Shown in pieces: positions 33,672 through 46,186 of a stretch of 64,000 bases of DNA. The notes below the pieces were generated by a model. The model had not been told where the DNA came from. It saw nothing but the letters and a program-made list of their open reading frames with translations, and did not search any database. The stretch comes from Rhizopus sp. PT2906 (Eukaryota; Mucoromycota; Mucoromycetes; Mucorales; Rhizopodaceae), in assembly GCA_025529335.1 (NCBI GenBank), contig JAMYHX010000002.1, positions 186,001 to 250,000 on the forward strand, in the 5' to 3' direction. Made by a program: the position numbers and the translations under genes. Positions within the stretch are counted from its first letter, which is position 1. Every line of letters starts with the position of its first letter.

Positions 33672-36600
33672 ATGGACGAAGAAGTGTTTAATGAAGAAGA
33701 GAAATGTATATATCAAAAGTCTCATTTTGAAGATAAAGAGGATTTCATGGCAAATCTCGAGATTATCATTCAAAATAAAGCAAGCACTCAGGATTGTTCA
33801 AAAGCACTTGTTCGTCTCGGTGATGTCGTAAAGTTATTCTACTTTCTTTTTTACTTTAGAGAGTTAATACTTCTTTTTTTACTATAGTTAGATTTATATC
33901 AAGAACAGCCTCATTTATTAGATCCTTATTTGGAATCTTTTATTCAACCTGTCATGCAGACACTACGAGAAAATATTGACAGCTGGTTGCAGGAAAATGG
34001 AGCGAATAAAGGCGTGCCTGAAGATACCATTCGCTTATTTCGCTTTTTGTATCTTCTCACAAAAACAAGAGGATATAAAACTATTGGTAATAAGAATAAT
34101 AGCTGTTGCATGTCATTTTTTAACTTTTTTTTTTAAGTCAAATTTATGCCACATGAAGTAACTGATTTGGAGCCAGTTTTTGAATTTTTATGCAAACAAG
34201 ACATCATTGGCAGTTCTTGGGAGTTGAGATATATTTGCTTTATATGGTTATCACTTATTTGTATGATACCTTTCGATTTAAAGAGAATAGACAGTGCCAG
34301 CCAATCACAAGTAAGAAGATAAAGAAACGCGATCAAAAGGAATTGTCTCTTACTTTTTTTATCGCAGGACTCGCTGATCATCAAAATGCTAGATTTATGC
34401 AAAAGATATATTAAATCTACAGGAAAGGAAAGGGACGGCGCTAGCTTTCTTATTGCCCGTTTATTATCACGACAAGATTTGTGTGATGAACATCTTATTC
34501 CTTTCATAAGATGGGCAAAGGATAAACTGACCAACACAACCGACGTGTTTGAGGTGGCAGGCATACTTCAAAGTCTGTGCATTGTCTATCAACTCTCACC
34601 TCGTCAAACCCTTTTGCCTACTCTTGACGAACATATCATGCCACTGTTAACAATGCCAATATTTGACACATATGCCAATAATTCACTTATCAGAAAACTA
34701 AGAACCAAGCTAACTCAGCGTGTCGGCCTTGCTTATCTAAAGCCAAAAGTAGCAGCATGGAGATATCAAAGAGGAAATCGCTCACTAAAGCATAATTTGG
34801 AAGGTTTAGCTTCAGCAGTTGTTGCGAATCAACAAATAAAACACGAAGAGGACGATGATGACGAAGAGGAAGTCTCAGAGAACCTCGAGATAATCATAGA
34901 GATTCTACTGAATGGATTAAGAGACAAGGACACCATTGTAAGATGGTCTGCAGCCAAGGGCATTGGACGAATTACACAAAGACTTCCTCGAGAATTAGCG
35001 GAGGATGTGATAAGCTCTCTGCTAGAACTATTCAAAGAAAACACGTTTATAAAAAAAAGCACAAACACCTTGGACTTATCTGCAGTTTCTGACAGCACAT
35101 GGCATGGTGTTTCTCTTGCAGTTGCAGAACTTGCAAGACGTGGATTGCTTTTACCAAAACGATTAAAAGAAGTGATCCCATGGGTCAACAAAGCAAGTGT
35201 CAATAGAAAGTCTGATATGTGTGCGTTTCTAACTTTACCTGTAGGGCCTAAAATTCGATATCAAAAAGGGGTCTCATTCAATAGGTGCACATGTGCGAGA
35301 TGCATGCTGTTATGTCTTTTGGGCATTTGCCAGAGCATATGCGCCTGAAATTATCAAGCCCTTTGTTCAGGAAATTGCTCAAAACCTGGTTGTTGTCTCA
35401 GTCTTTGATCGAGAAATCAATGTTCGTCGTGCAAGCAGTGCTGCCTTCCAAGAGAATGTCGGAAGACAGGGCATATTCCCACATGGTATCGATATTATAC
35501 AAGTAGCAGACTATTTCTCAGTAGGAAATAGAAATAATGCATTCTTGAATATTGCTGCAGAGATTGCCAAGTAATGAACAATGCCTTCTTTAAATAACTA
35601 TACACTAAGATGACATAGGTTTGAGGAATATAGATATCACTTGATTGACCATCTTATCAACATTACATCTAAGCATTGGGATAAAACGATGAGAGTTCTC
35701 GCCTCGAAAGCCTTGTATAACCTTGTTCCACTAGACCCAGTTTACTTTATGAACTCATGTCTCCAGTCTTTAGTACGATGCCAACTTAGAAAAAGAAGAA
35801 GAAAAAAAGGCTCACCCATATCTTCTTTATAGATACCCTCCTGCACAAGTACAGACATGCAAATATCACATGGCGCCTTATTAGCGATTGCCGAGATTTC
35901 ATTATCATTATGGCAAACGAATGACCCTAAAGTTCAAGAACTATTTTATCAACAAGCTCCTTTGCTCGTTCCTATTCTAACTAACCTGCCTTCTCGCTCA
36001 CTTACAACATTTGGCTCTGAACATATACGAGAAGCTGCATGTCACTTGATTAGCTGCCTTTCTGCTACTGGTATAGCATTTGATAACTATCTTCCAGACG
36101 TAAAAAAGATCATATGGAGCTCACTAGAGCGAAAAGAGGAAAACGTTCAAGAGTTTGCAGTTGCTGCATTTGGAGCTGTTGCAAAGGCTTTTGGCATTCA
36201 AAGACAAGAAATTGAAGAGGGGCTGATAAAGATTGAAGTGACAAACCCAATGTATTATGCAAGACGAGGGTTCACACTTGCTCTTGGCACTTTAGATTAT
36301 GAGCAATATCATGAATGGCTTCATGATGTTTTGATACAGTTATGTAAAGCATCACAAGTACAGGTAACAGTAGCCAATAGCTTATAGTTTCCTAAATACT
36401 GATATATATATACATATTCTTTAAACACCAGCAAGACCACCAGGCAAATGATGCAGAAGCTAAACGAAATGCTATCCTGGGACTGACACAAATCTTACGT
36501 TCGTTCAACGATCGTTTGAAGCAAGGCAAGTTTTTAATGAAAAAAAAGAAAAAGAAAAATGTGATCAAAGGATATATATAAACCCCATTGTATAGCCATT

Positions 36601-37952
36601 TCATATAAGGACTTTCAATATATATTATCAAGCCTTGAGACATGCTTAACAGACTATAGCACAGATCAACGAGGTGACGTAGGCTCTTGGGTTCGCGTTG
36701 CGACTATGAATCTGCTTAGATTCTTGATGCCATGCGTTTCTAAATTAGATACTAAAGATGAATCACCATATTTGGATATGCAAACAACAACCCGCTTTAT
36801 GGCAGCTCTATTGAAACAAAGTGTAGAGCGTATTGATAAAGTAAGAGCATGTGCCGGGCAGGTCTTGTATGACCTAATCTCTAATGAAGATATGAACATA
36901 TCATCTAAAGAAAGCCTAAAAAAACACATTTACAGGTAAAGAAAGAAATAATGGAAAAATGATAGTGATTTATGCTCAATATTTAATCATACAGTGGCCT
37001 TAATTGGTCAGCACCGTCAGAAATATACCCAACAATGGTCCAATTGTTAAGTATTCCAGAGTATAGATTTGAATTGCTTACTGGTCTCATAACAAGCGCA
37101 GGCGGTTTAACTGAGTCTTTGGTAAGAATAAAGAACGAGGGGACTCACTTTGATATTGATTTTTTATACTGTGGGCATAGGTACGACACTCCAGCACTTG
37201 CTTGATAGAATACATGGACAGTTTGCCTATTGAAGGATCAGTGGGTTGTTCATTGACATCATTATTTGAAACACTTGTTGATATATTTGCAAAATACTTG
37301 CGGCAAGAGCGTGTTACTTTGCCTCTGTTGGATGTCCTTGGTCTGTTGTATGAATCTGGAACGCTGTTGAATGTTACAGATGAAAAACTGTAAATATCTA
37401 AATAGCTTATATATGCAGTCTAACCCGTTCTTTTTAGACACTTGAAGTTATTTTTACAAACCAAGAAGGAGACTTTTAAAAGTAAAAACATTAGAAAGAT
37501 TCTATCCTCGATTAAAGTGTAAGACAAAAGGACACATGTGCTTGTGTGTATTGAATAGCTAATTATAAACATAGTTATACCGGTTTGGCGTCATTGGATA
37601 TAGTTGGTGTCAGAGTGAAAGCTTTGCAGCAGTTACTTGCTTATTTGGTTCACTCGTTTCCTAGAGTAAATACAAATAAAAGTTATTATAAACAGACATT
37701 TAACTCTCTTTTAGATTCGTATTGAAGCATCTGATCAACTATACACCCTTCTTTCAGTAGCAGAAGAAGATTATACTGAAGCAATGGATATCATTACTAG
37801 TACAGACTGGTAAGATATTATCATTTTTCATGATTGAAACATGGGTTGACTTTTGAACAAATAGGGCACAACCATTGGATATCATTAAGACGGAAAGAGA
37901 CAAACTCTATACCTTATTGGATATTCCAAAGCCTATTCTAGTTAAAAAATAA
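33672..37952 (+). CDS. Tubulin-folding cofactor D
   Basis: HEAT-repeat chaperone that captures beta-tubulin and, with cofactors E and C, assembles the alpha/beta-tubulin dimer. Fifteen exons: 33672-33827, 33888-34086, 34138-34310, 34368-35198, 35245-35570, 35619-35772, 35833-36363, 36432-36525, 36596-36935, 36995-37121, 37181-37389, 37438-37518, 37575-37665, 37715-37809, 37865-37952; 1,164 residues, normal for the family. Diagnostic blocks: ELRYICFIWLSLICMIPFDL, AWRYQRGNRSL, RDKDTIVRWSAAKGIGRI, GAHVRDACCYVFWAFARAYA, ISHGALLAIAEI, DYSTDQRGDVGSWVR (the last two just downstream of splices). The donor at 35199 (GTCAAT) is weak, and intron 36526-36595 uses a GC donor. Acidic run DDDDEEE near 34850. 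Complete and apparently functional. Confidence 0.92.
36526..36595 (+). other. GC-AG intron in cofactor D gene
   Basis: Donor CAAG/GCAAGT and acceptor TATAG. Joining LKQ to AISYKDFQ needs this GC donor; the GT four bases later would break the frame. Confidence 0.7.
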
Positions 37953-38045
37953 ACAAGCATAATAATAAACTGTCATATCTCGCTATTGATTTTATGCAAA
38001 AAATATTTATTAAAGTGGCTTGTGTACACCTTTTTCTTTTTAATC

Positions 38046-38947
38046 ATGGCCAAACCAAAAAAGAAGAAGCTTGCACATGCACTCAATCGAGTTCTTTCTA
38101 AAGCAGAGAAACGTATAATAGCAGAAAAGAAGGCACAGGCTCAATTAAATGCCGAAAAGAGTAGAAAGAAGCAGACAAAGAATATAAGCATACGGCCACG
38201 ACCAGAATACTGCTCAAAAGATAAACTACTGCTTGTGGGTGAAGGAAACTTTTCGTTTGCTAAATCATTAGCAGAAAATTACCTGATGGAAGGTGCTGAG
38301 AACATGACTGCTACTTGCTATGATAGCGAGGAGGTCTTGTATGAGAAATATCAAGAAGCAAAAGAAAATATTGAACTCATACGTGAACTTGGAGCCACGG
38401 TTATGTTTAACGTTGATGCGACTCATTTCTCTAAAGAGATAAGAAAGAACAAATATACAAAGATTATATTTAATTTTCCTCATGCAGGTAAAATAAGACA
38501 TGTCTTTGTTCCCAATAGGTTATTGATCTTTTCATAGGTGCTGGTATTAAGGATCAAGATAGGAACATCATTGCGAATCAAAAGCTGCTGACCGCTTTCT
38601 TTCAAGCTGCCGAACCATTATTAGAAAAAGAAGGAGAGATCCATATTACGTTAAAGACGTGCAAACCCTATGATTTGTGGTCTGTCAAAAGCCTGGCTAG
38701 GTCACTGGGAGTGTTGGCTACTAAGGGGACTAGGCCATTCCATCCTGATGACTTTCCTGGTTACGAGCATAGACGTACATTAGGATATAAAGAAGGTGTT
38801 AGTAAAGGTGGAAACCTAGAGATTCTGTCTTCAGCTCCAAAGACATTTATATTTGTCAGAAAAGAAATGATGGAAGAAGATATTGAAAGAAGCTTGACTG
38901 GAAAAAGAAAAAGAGATGAAGAAGAGGATAGCGACGATGAACCATAA
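38046..38947 (+). CDS. BMT5-type 25S rRNA uridine-N3 methyltransferase
   Basis: Predicted nucleolar S-adenosylmethionine-dependent enzyme that methylates a uridine in large-subunit rRNA, as yeast Bmt5 does. Exons 38046-38487 and 38538-38947 give 283 residues. A Lys-rich N-terminal tail (KKKK, basic helix, probable nuclear/nucleolar signal) leads into LLLVGEGNFSFAKSLA, the SAM-binding signature of the family; later ATCYDSEEVL, FNFPHAGAGIKDQDRNI across the splice, and HITLKTCKPYDLW. The C-terminus is KRKRDEEEDSDDE, acidic. Starts 93 bp after the cofactor D stop on the same strand. An in-frame ATG at 37986 would add 20 residues of hydrophobic sequence; I prefer 38046, where MAKPKKKK matches relatives. 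Confidence 0.9.
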
Positions 38948-40187
38948 TAGATCATGTAAGGCCACCTTTTCAACGACTGTACATAGAATAAATAGCACTA
39001 GACTCTTGTAACTTTTTTCTTTGAAACTGTTTGAAGGGGATGCCGTAGCCCCTAAACAATTAATGCAGCCCAATAAAATGTGTACATTATACAATATATA
39101 AAAGCATAGGCTTAGATCTTATGACACCTTTGTGCTATTAGCAATCTAAACAGAATATTAAGGAGATGAGCCAATTATACAGCACAGACAAAACCAAGTA
39201 CATGGGATAGTCAACTATCTTTTTATAAACATCCTGTTTGCATAACAGGAATTTAAGTTGTAAAAGACTGGACTTGTCAAATGTAGTCTCCGTCTCTCCC
39301 CTCCCCCTGATCTACGCTTTTACCAGGAATCTGCAACGAGGATCCCTTGCTTTTATTCCTATCTTTTTTTTTTTTAAAAAAAAAAAACGACTAGAATGGG
39401 TCATAAAATAACCCCCCAAAAAAAAAGAAACTGTGGGCTGGATATAGATCAGCCATCAATATATAGTCCAATCAGAATATTGCCCGAGACAGTTGATGGA
39501 AGAGCCACGTATGACGCAGACTGTGCACAGAATCGTGTAACATAAATAATGTACTCTGCAGCACCTTTTGTCAGCTTTTACATCCAAAAGGATATTGAGT
39601 ATATTCATTTAACTTCTTTGATGATATAAGGAAGCAATAAGCAAAAACCAAATGATATGTCAAAGGGGGAGAAGAAAGGCAGAACAAACCAAGTTTGAAG
39701 TATAATGATGCCTTGCCTCCCCAGATGGAATATAGTCGAAGGGGGGACTTGATAGTAAAATGAAAAAGTCTGAATGAGCATAACGTTAGTTTTATTGAAT
39801 GAAGCCATGTCTACAAGAGGATAGATGGCTACAGATTAAACTCGCTTTTGATGTCCGCCAAGTACTGACTGCTCCTCAGAAAAAGGAGTAAAATAAAAAA
39901 AAAAAAAGAGAGAGAGAGAGAGAGAAGAGGAATGATGTGAAGAATAAGAAAATAAAGGAAAGCATATGAAATATAAACAAAATGTGGTTTGTTTGCATCT
40001 AATAACATGACTGACTCCATTCGGAACTATCACCGATCCTTTCTGTCTTTTTGTTAAAAAAAAAAAAAAGGGCTGCATCATTTTTATTCAAATTTTTGTG
40101 TCCCTCTTTTTCTTTCTTTCTTTCTTTCTTTCTTTCCCTTTTTCTTTTTTTCTATTATACTGTACATATATACTAATACTAATAACT
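38948..40187. other. Intergenic with simple repeats; kinesin promoter
   Basis: No coding signal in 1.2 kb. Contains facing T and A runs near 39367-39387, a GA repeat (39907-39924) and a TTTC repeat (about 40108-40136) shortly before the kinesin start. Confidence 0.45.
40108..40136 (+). repeat. TTTC microsatellite in kinesin promoter
   Basis: Six tandem TTTC units within a pyrimidine tract, about 50-80 bp upstream of the kinesin start codon. Confidence 0.85.
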
Positions 40188-43100
40188 ATGACCTCAACAG
40201 CTGTGAGGTATAACAAGGCATTGTTATATGAACTATAATAATAATACATAATCAATATAGGGTTGGATTGAGAGTTCGACCTTTGACTGAAAAAGAAATA
40301 GTGAATAATTGCACAGAATGCATAACATGTATACCAGATGCACCACAGATATTGATAGGAGCAGACAAGTCGTTTACATATGATTATGTATTTAATACAA
40401 AGACAGATCAATCACAAGTATATCAACAAGCTGCATCTCCATTATTACATAAATTCATTGACGGGTAATCTTTTAAAATGTATATTTTCTTTCTTTCTTA
40501 TTCCTTTATAGATTTAATGCTACCATATTAGCCTATGGGTAATAGAATGATTTGATATATCAAATATGTATTAATTTGACTATAACAGACAAACAGGATC
40601 CGGTAAAACATATAGCATGGGTACAAGTTTAGAAAACACATCAAGTCACGGAAATGAAGGTATTATTATTATTACAAGAAAACACTTTACTAAAAAATGA
40701 AATTGGTGAAACTCAAAGGCATTGTGCCTCGTTGCATCGTTGAATTATTTGAAATTTTAAAGAACCGTGAAGCACAGGATCCGGAATATAAATATGAAAT
40801 ATACGTTTCCTTTCTTGAACTCTACAATGAGGACTTTATTGATTTATTAAACAATACACAGCAAACAAAGCGTAGATCACAACAACAGTTACCACAAGTG
40901 ACAGAAGTGTCCATTAGAGAAGACATAACAGGTCATATTTATTGGACAGGTGTCAAGGAGGAAATTTGTTACAGTCCACAAGACGTATTGAACCATCTCG
41001 CTCAAGGTTCACTTAATCGTACAACCGGTTCTACCGAAATGAATTCAGTCTCATCTCGATCTCACGCCATATTTTCAGTCTTGTTAAAACAGCAAAAACC
41101 ATTGGAAGAAGATGGAAAAAAAATGATCAAGTCACTATCAAGTAAATTTCATTTTGTTGACTTGGCCGGTTCCGAACGTGTAAAGTAGTAGTATCACTGT
41201 TTTTTTTTTTTTTGTTTTTTATAGGAAACTTGTACTCATGCTTGTCTTTAGTTAAAAAGGACACATGCTCAAGGTGACCGAGCCAGAGAAGGTATTGCTA
41301 TCAACTCTGGATTATTGGCGCTAGGCAATGTCATCTCTGCTCTTGGTGATGAGGCTCGTAAAGCGACTCATATACCCTATCGAGACAGCAAACTCACTCG
41401 CCTCCTACAAGATTCTTTGGGCGGCAACAGTCAAACGCTCATGTTGGCCTGTGTATCACCTGCAGACACCAATTTTCAAGAGACTCTCAGCACACTCAAA
41501 TATGCGAACCGTGCTCGCAACATCAAGAACCGGGTGAGTATTAATCAAGAGTTCACCGGATCTTCCGTTGAAGTCAACCAACTCAAAGCGCTCGTGTCCA
41601 AGCTTCGGCTCGAGATTGCCGAATTACGTACGACACAGCCGCAACAACAGTCATCATGTGACACACGAGAGCTTCAGGAAAGAATCCAACAGATGTCTGC
41701 ACAGATTATTCAGCTTACAAGCGAACGAGATACGCTCTTGATAGAGCGCGAAATGGGCGAATTCATGCAAAATGACCATGACGAAGGTTCTCTCTTGGAA
41801 AACATCGGCACCGCCCGGACCGTAAATACACATCCCCTTATTGAAAAGTATCAACAGACCATTCAGGACCTTCGAAATCAACTCCTGGATTCACAAGCCA
41901 AAGTGAAAGCCATGGAACAAGAACGTGCCGTCATTCAAAAGTTTTCACAGCCAAGCAAAAAGCCAAGTGTCAGTAGTAGCTCTAGTAAACGTCATGCAGC
42001 CCGAATTAAAATGAGAAGAACTGTCATTAGCACAAGTGCAACTTTACGAAAAAAACATAAAAAAACCAAGAAGCGAAAGGAGGACGACGAAGATGAGGGG
42101 ATCGTCAATGATTTTCAGGAACAAGATGTCCGACAGGAAGAAGTTAAGGAGAGTATTGCCAAAGTTCGAGCAGATATTCGAAAAAGCCTTGAAGTCTTGG
42201 AGCTGGTTAAGGTTAGTTTCACATTTATCACAAGAACATTCCTTTAAACGTTATATAGCCCTTAGAAGAATCTTCTTATGAAGAAGAACTAAAAGTAAGA
42301 AAGTTATTTTTTATGGTTCAATTGAACCACATTAATATTCTATTCTAGGTCTTTGAAGCAGAAGAAAGAGACTTGCAGCAGCAGCGTCAAGAGAATGAAC
42401 TATTTCTTTCTAGCCTTGATGATTACATTCGTGATATTGAGACTCTTGTGAGTGCCCCCCTTTTTTTCTCTCTCTCTTTTTACACAAGCATTAAATATTT
42501 TTTTAGGAGGTGCCCGTTTGGAAAAATGAAGAATTCAAGGATTCAAAGCAATCCCAATCAAGCGATGAAAACACTGTTCAGAGCCGCATCTCTCAGCAGC
42601 CATATGTTGCTCCTTCAAAATACACTGAAAAGCTCTCAAAAATGCTCCATCAAATTCAATCGGATATCAAAGTCAAAGAAGAACTTGTCTCTCATCTTGA
42701 AAAATCAGAGACTGAATTTGCATTTATGCGCAAAAAGTTTGACGAAAAAATCAATGTCCTTCAGGCACAATTGGTTGAAATGCAAAAGGAAAAGGATATG
42801 GCCTTGATGCGTACAAAATCCAACATGGCCATCAAGGCAGATATCAAGCAGCAAGTTGAGCCTGAAATTCGTCAAGAATATGAATCCAAAATAAAGCAGT
42901 TGCATGCCAAGATTCAAGATTTGACACGCAAATACACAAGTGCGACATCTAGTGTGCAATCCGCTCGTAATCAGAATGAATCCGCTTTAAAGACACTCAA
43001 ACTGAACATTCAACGTCTGGAAGCAGAGAAGAAACGACTGGCCCAGCGCATGAGGGCAGAAGCTGAGCGTGTTCGAGAACAATTTTCTAGACAAGAGCGC

Positions 43101-44609
43101 AAAATCCAGCAACTTCAGCGTCAGCAAGCACAGTACAACCAAGCAAAAAAGCGGTTGGAACGAGAACATGAAGAACAAAAGAATGTTCTCAGAAAACGCA
43201 ATGAGGAAATCATGATGAGTACTAGCCAATTGAAACAGACAATCGCTGTCATGAAGAAAGCTGTTCGCGAGGGAGGCATCCTTGACGAGAAGATGCTGGC
43301 AAAGTTAGCACCTATTCTCGGTGGTCATTTTGCAGTCATTGCCCGTGGTGGAGGTCATGGGTTCCCTAAGAAGAAGAAGAAAAACCCCATTCCTCTGACC
43401 ATCCGTATCAGTCGTAAGAAACAGCTGTTAGACAGAGCACTTGCGCAGTATATTCAAGGAAAGCAGGCCATTTTTGAAATGGAACAATTACTATTACGAA
43501 GAGAAAAACTAGTTAAAGAAAAGCTAGAACTAGAGGAGGAAAGAGAACATGTGTACGAAGTAGAACGAGACCATGAGGAAAGCACAGGGCAGCCCATGGA
43601 CATGATTGCTATTGAATTGATGGATGAACGTATTGAGGACATCTCTGCTGAAATAAGCTACCTCACATCTAGAGTTCGCTGCTTACAAAAGGAAGCAGCT
43701 GTTGAAGATAGCTTGCAGCAGCAAATGCCTGCCGCACTGATGGATCATCGAAAGGCAGGAAAACATGTCACATTTGTCGATGAGATTGTACCAGAAATAA
43801 AACAAGTAGAAGAAGAGTGGGTCGATATTGATATGTTTGAAGAACAATACAGTTTACCAATGAATACAGCACCAGAGATTGCCTATGAAATGACATGCAA
43901 GCTGATCAAATCATTTGAGCAAGATGAATATCAAAGCATTATTGAAGGTTTAGTAGATGATGTTATGGAATTGAAAATGAATGAATATGAAAACCATAAT
44001 ACCTTAAAGAGCATGGAAGAAACCATAATAGAGCTAAAACGCACTATTAATACCTTAAAAGATACCACCAACACTACTACTACTACTACTACTAATCATA
44101 ATCATAATAATAATAATAACCACAATCATAATAATGCAGATAATATTAATACAGATGAAGATTTACTCAACTTGATGAGAAAACGCCAAATACTCAGTTT
44201 ACCGAATTCACCTATTGCATCACCTCATAACATTCTACTTAAAAAAAGAGATTCCATTACGCCTTCACCAGATAGATTTTACAACATGATTCAAAAGAGA
44301 TTATCTAGAGAAGAAGAAGAAGACGATGAAACAATTGAACAATATATATTTGATCATGAATCTAGCACATCATCTATTCGCAGCATTCATTTAAGAAGAG
44401 GATCTAATGACGATGAGGACAGTATAAGACGTCCAAGCCCCATCATCAAAAATAAGTCAGTATTCGATCGACTGGCACAAACACCTACACGATCATCCAA
44501 AGCCAAGATGAATAATAGGCATAGCAGTAGTAGCGTCGAAGAACTCAAGAAAGGTTGGGATATAGAGAATGTTCATAGACCTCAAAGTGTAACTACTGGA
44601 AGGTTTTAA
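40188..44609 (+). CDS. Kinesin-4 family motor protein (first copy)
   Basis: Predicted plus-end microtubule motor of the KIF4/KIF21 class. Nine exons: 40188-40207, 40261-40464, 40512-40538, 40589-40659, 40719-41179, 41252-42211, 42259-42294, 42349-42447, 42507-44609; 1,326 residues. N-terminal motor (1-355): VGLRVRPL, FNATILAYG and QTGSGKTYSMG (P-loop joined by a splice), NSVSSRSHAIFSV (switch I), FHFVDLAGSER (switch II), and YRDSKLTRLLQDSLGGN-type helix. These features plus KYANRARNIKN fit kinesin-4. Long coiled coil follows, then an Asn/Thr/His repeat (44070-44150) and a disordered Ser-rich tail. The motor is intact. The 27-nt third exon encodes only nine residues. Converges on the following minus-strand gene with 99 bp between. 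Confidence 0.92.
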
Positions 44610-44708
44610 TACTGAATAAAATTTACTTTTATTTGAACAATGCATATTATACAATTATATATAGAGAGGGGAAATAGGAGAAAGGGGGCATAGGATTATA
44701 TATACATA

Positions 44709-46186
44709 TTAAAATGTTGGCTTGGTAATTTTACTTGGTGCACACATCAGGGGTAATCTTTTCCTTGGTAACTCAACAACAATTCTCTTACGTTTGCTAT
44801 TTTCTGAACATGACTCATCACAAAACCATGGTTCACTCGATTGAACAAACTCGGATGATATCTCTTGTTTGAAGCATTTTTGGTGGTATGCCTTTGGACA
44901 GCCTTCGCATCTTACCAGGACATTACCTTCCCAAGATTCTTTTCGCTGACAGGCTGTGCAGTAAAGTTGCAGCACAGGTCTATCTCGCTCTTCTATTGAC
45001 TCTCTTGTGAATTCTGTCAGGTTTAGTCTGGGTAATTTGCATGCAAATCCGTATCCTTTATAGTCACATCCATGTTTATTGCATAATGTTCTCTTTCCCC
45101 ATGGTCCTGGTCTCCAGTTGACACCTTCTGTTGTCCCGCAGTATCTACACCAGTCAATATTTGCTTTTGTCAGTTTCTGATAGATGGTAGGGTAGGATGT
45201 AGGTCTAGCATCAGCCAATGGTAAATCGTGATGATCATGCATTTGTTGTTCTTGTACAGTGTTCTTCTTGTCTTGTTTCTTGCGTTCATATAACTCATAT
45301 TCATCATCTTCCGAATCCTCTTCCCAAGAACCGATTGAGCTTGTATCATCCTCTTGTTGCTCAAATGATTGAAATTCAGTGTTATGTGATGAATCTTCAT
45401 GATCAGATTCATCAAAGTAGCTACTGTTATCAAATAGTTTCAAAGTAGGAGAAACTGGTGGTGTTGATAAGTCTTGTAGTCTTTGCTTTTTGTTATTTTG
45501 TTCGAGCACTGAATCCGACCATCTTCGCTTATTTGAAAAGGTATAATCGATAGCAGGCGGTGTAGGCAGTAGGTCAGGGTTACCATCAAACTTCCTTGAC
45601 TGATTCAAGTCCAGACTGAACCCAGGCTTCTTATCAAGCTCGAGACCAAAATCAAAGAGATTTTCTTGTTCGTTGAGAGAAAAGAGTTCACTTGGGCTGC
45701 ATCTAGTACTTTCTTCGTCATCATCGTCATCACCACTTTGAGAACTAGTGGATGACGTTGAACAACCAGGTGACATTTCTCGATCATTCATAGCAGGTGA
45801 AAAAAAGACGTCCTTGACAAGATCCTTTTGTTGTTCAATAGTGGTATCATAAGTAATGGTAGCATTTTCGAGTGTGTGGTGAATAGGTACATGCATAATA
45901 GGCTGATACTAAATAGTATTGGTAAATATAAAAAAAGTCATACGTTTTTTATAATACTTACAGCTAATTGTTGTTGTTGCTGTCTGTAAAAAGTGTAATA
46001 AGCATAAGTGGGTTGATTATAGACAAGTGTATTAGACATGGAAGGTACAACAATAGGAGATGTCATTTCAGGGGACGATTCTTTGTGAACACTGCCAGTA
46101 GAAGGAATTCGATGATAAGCTGGTCGATAAACAGAATAAGATGATTCTTGTTGAGGATAAGGTTTGATCATTCTAGAGAAGCTCAT
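44709..46186 (-). CDS. GATA-like zinc finger plus PHD finger protein
   Basis: Probable chromatin or transcription regulator in the nucleus. Two exons, 45962-46186 and 44709-45908, give 474 residues. The N-terminal 250 residues are disordered, with a Gln run and acidic clusters (GDDDDDEES, WEEDSEDDEYE). Next comes a GATA-like finger WCRYCGTTEGVNWRPGPWGK followed by TLCNKHGCDYKGYGFACK, where the usual CNACG is CNKHGC. Then a PHD-type finger: LYCTACQRKESWEG, VRCEGCPKAYHQKCF, WFCDESCSEN, with a C4HC3 layout. A basic tail KRKRIVVELPRKR closes the protein. I do not recognise an exact orthologue; the GATA-like plus PHD pairing recalls fungal chromatin proteins but no name is justified. Confidence 0.82.

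Noticed and set aside
39901..40140. GA and TTTC repeats as possible regulatory arrays
   Set aside because: Plain microsatellites in promoter DNA; no evidence of a specific function.
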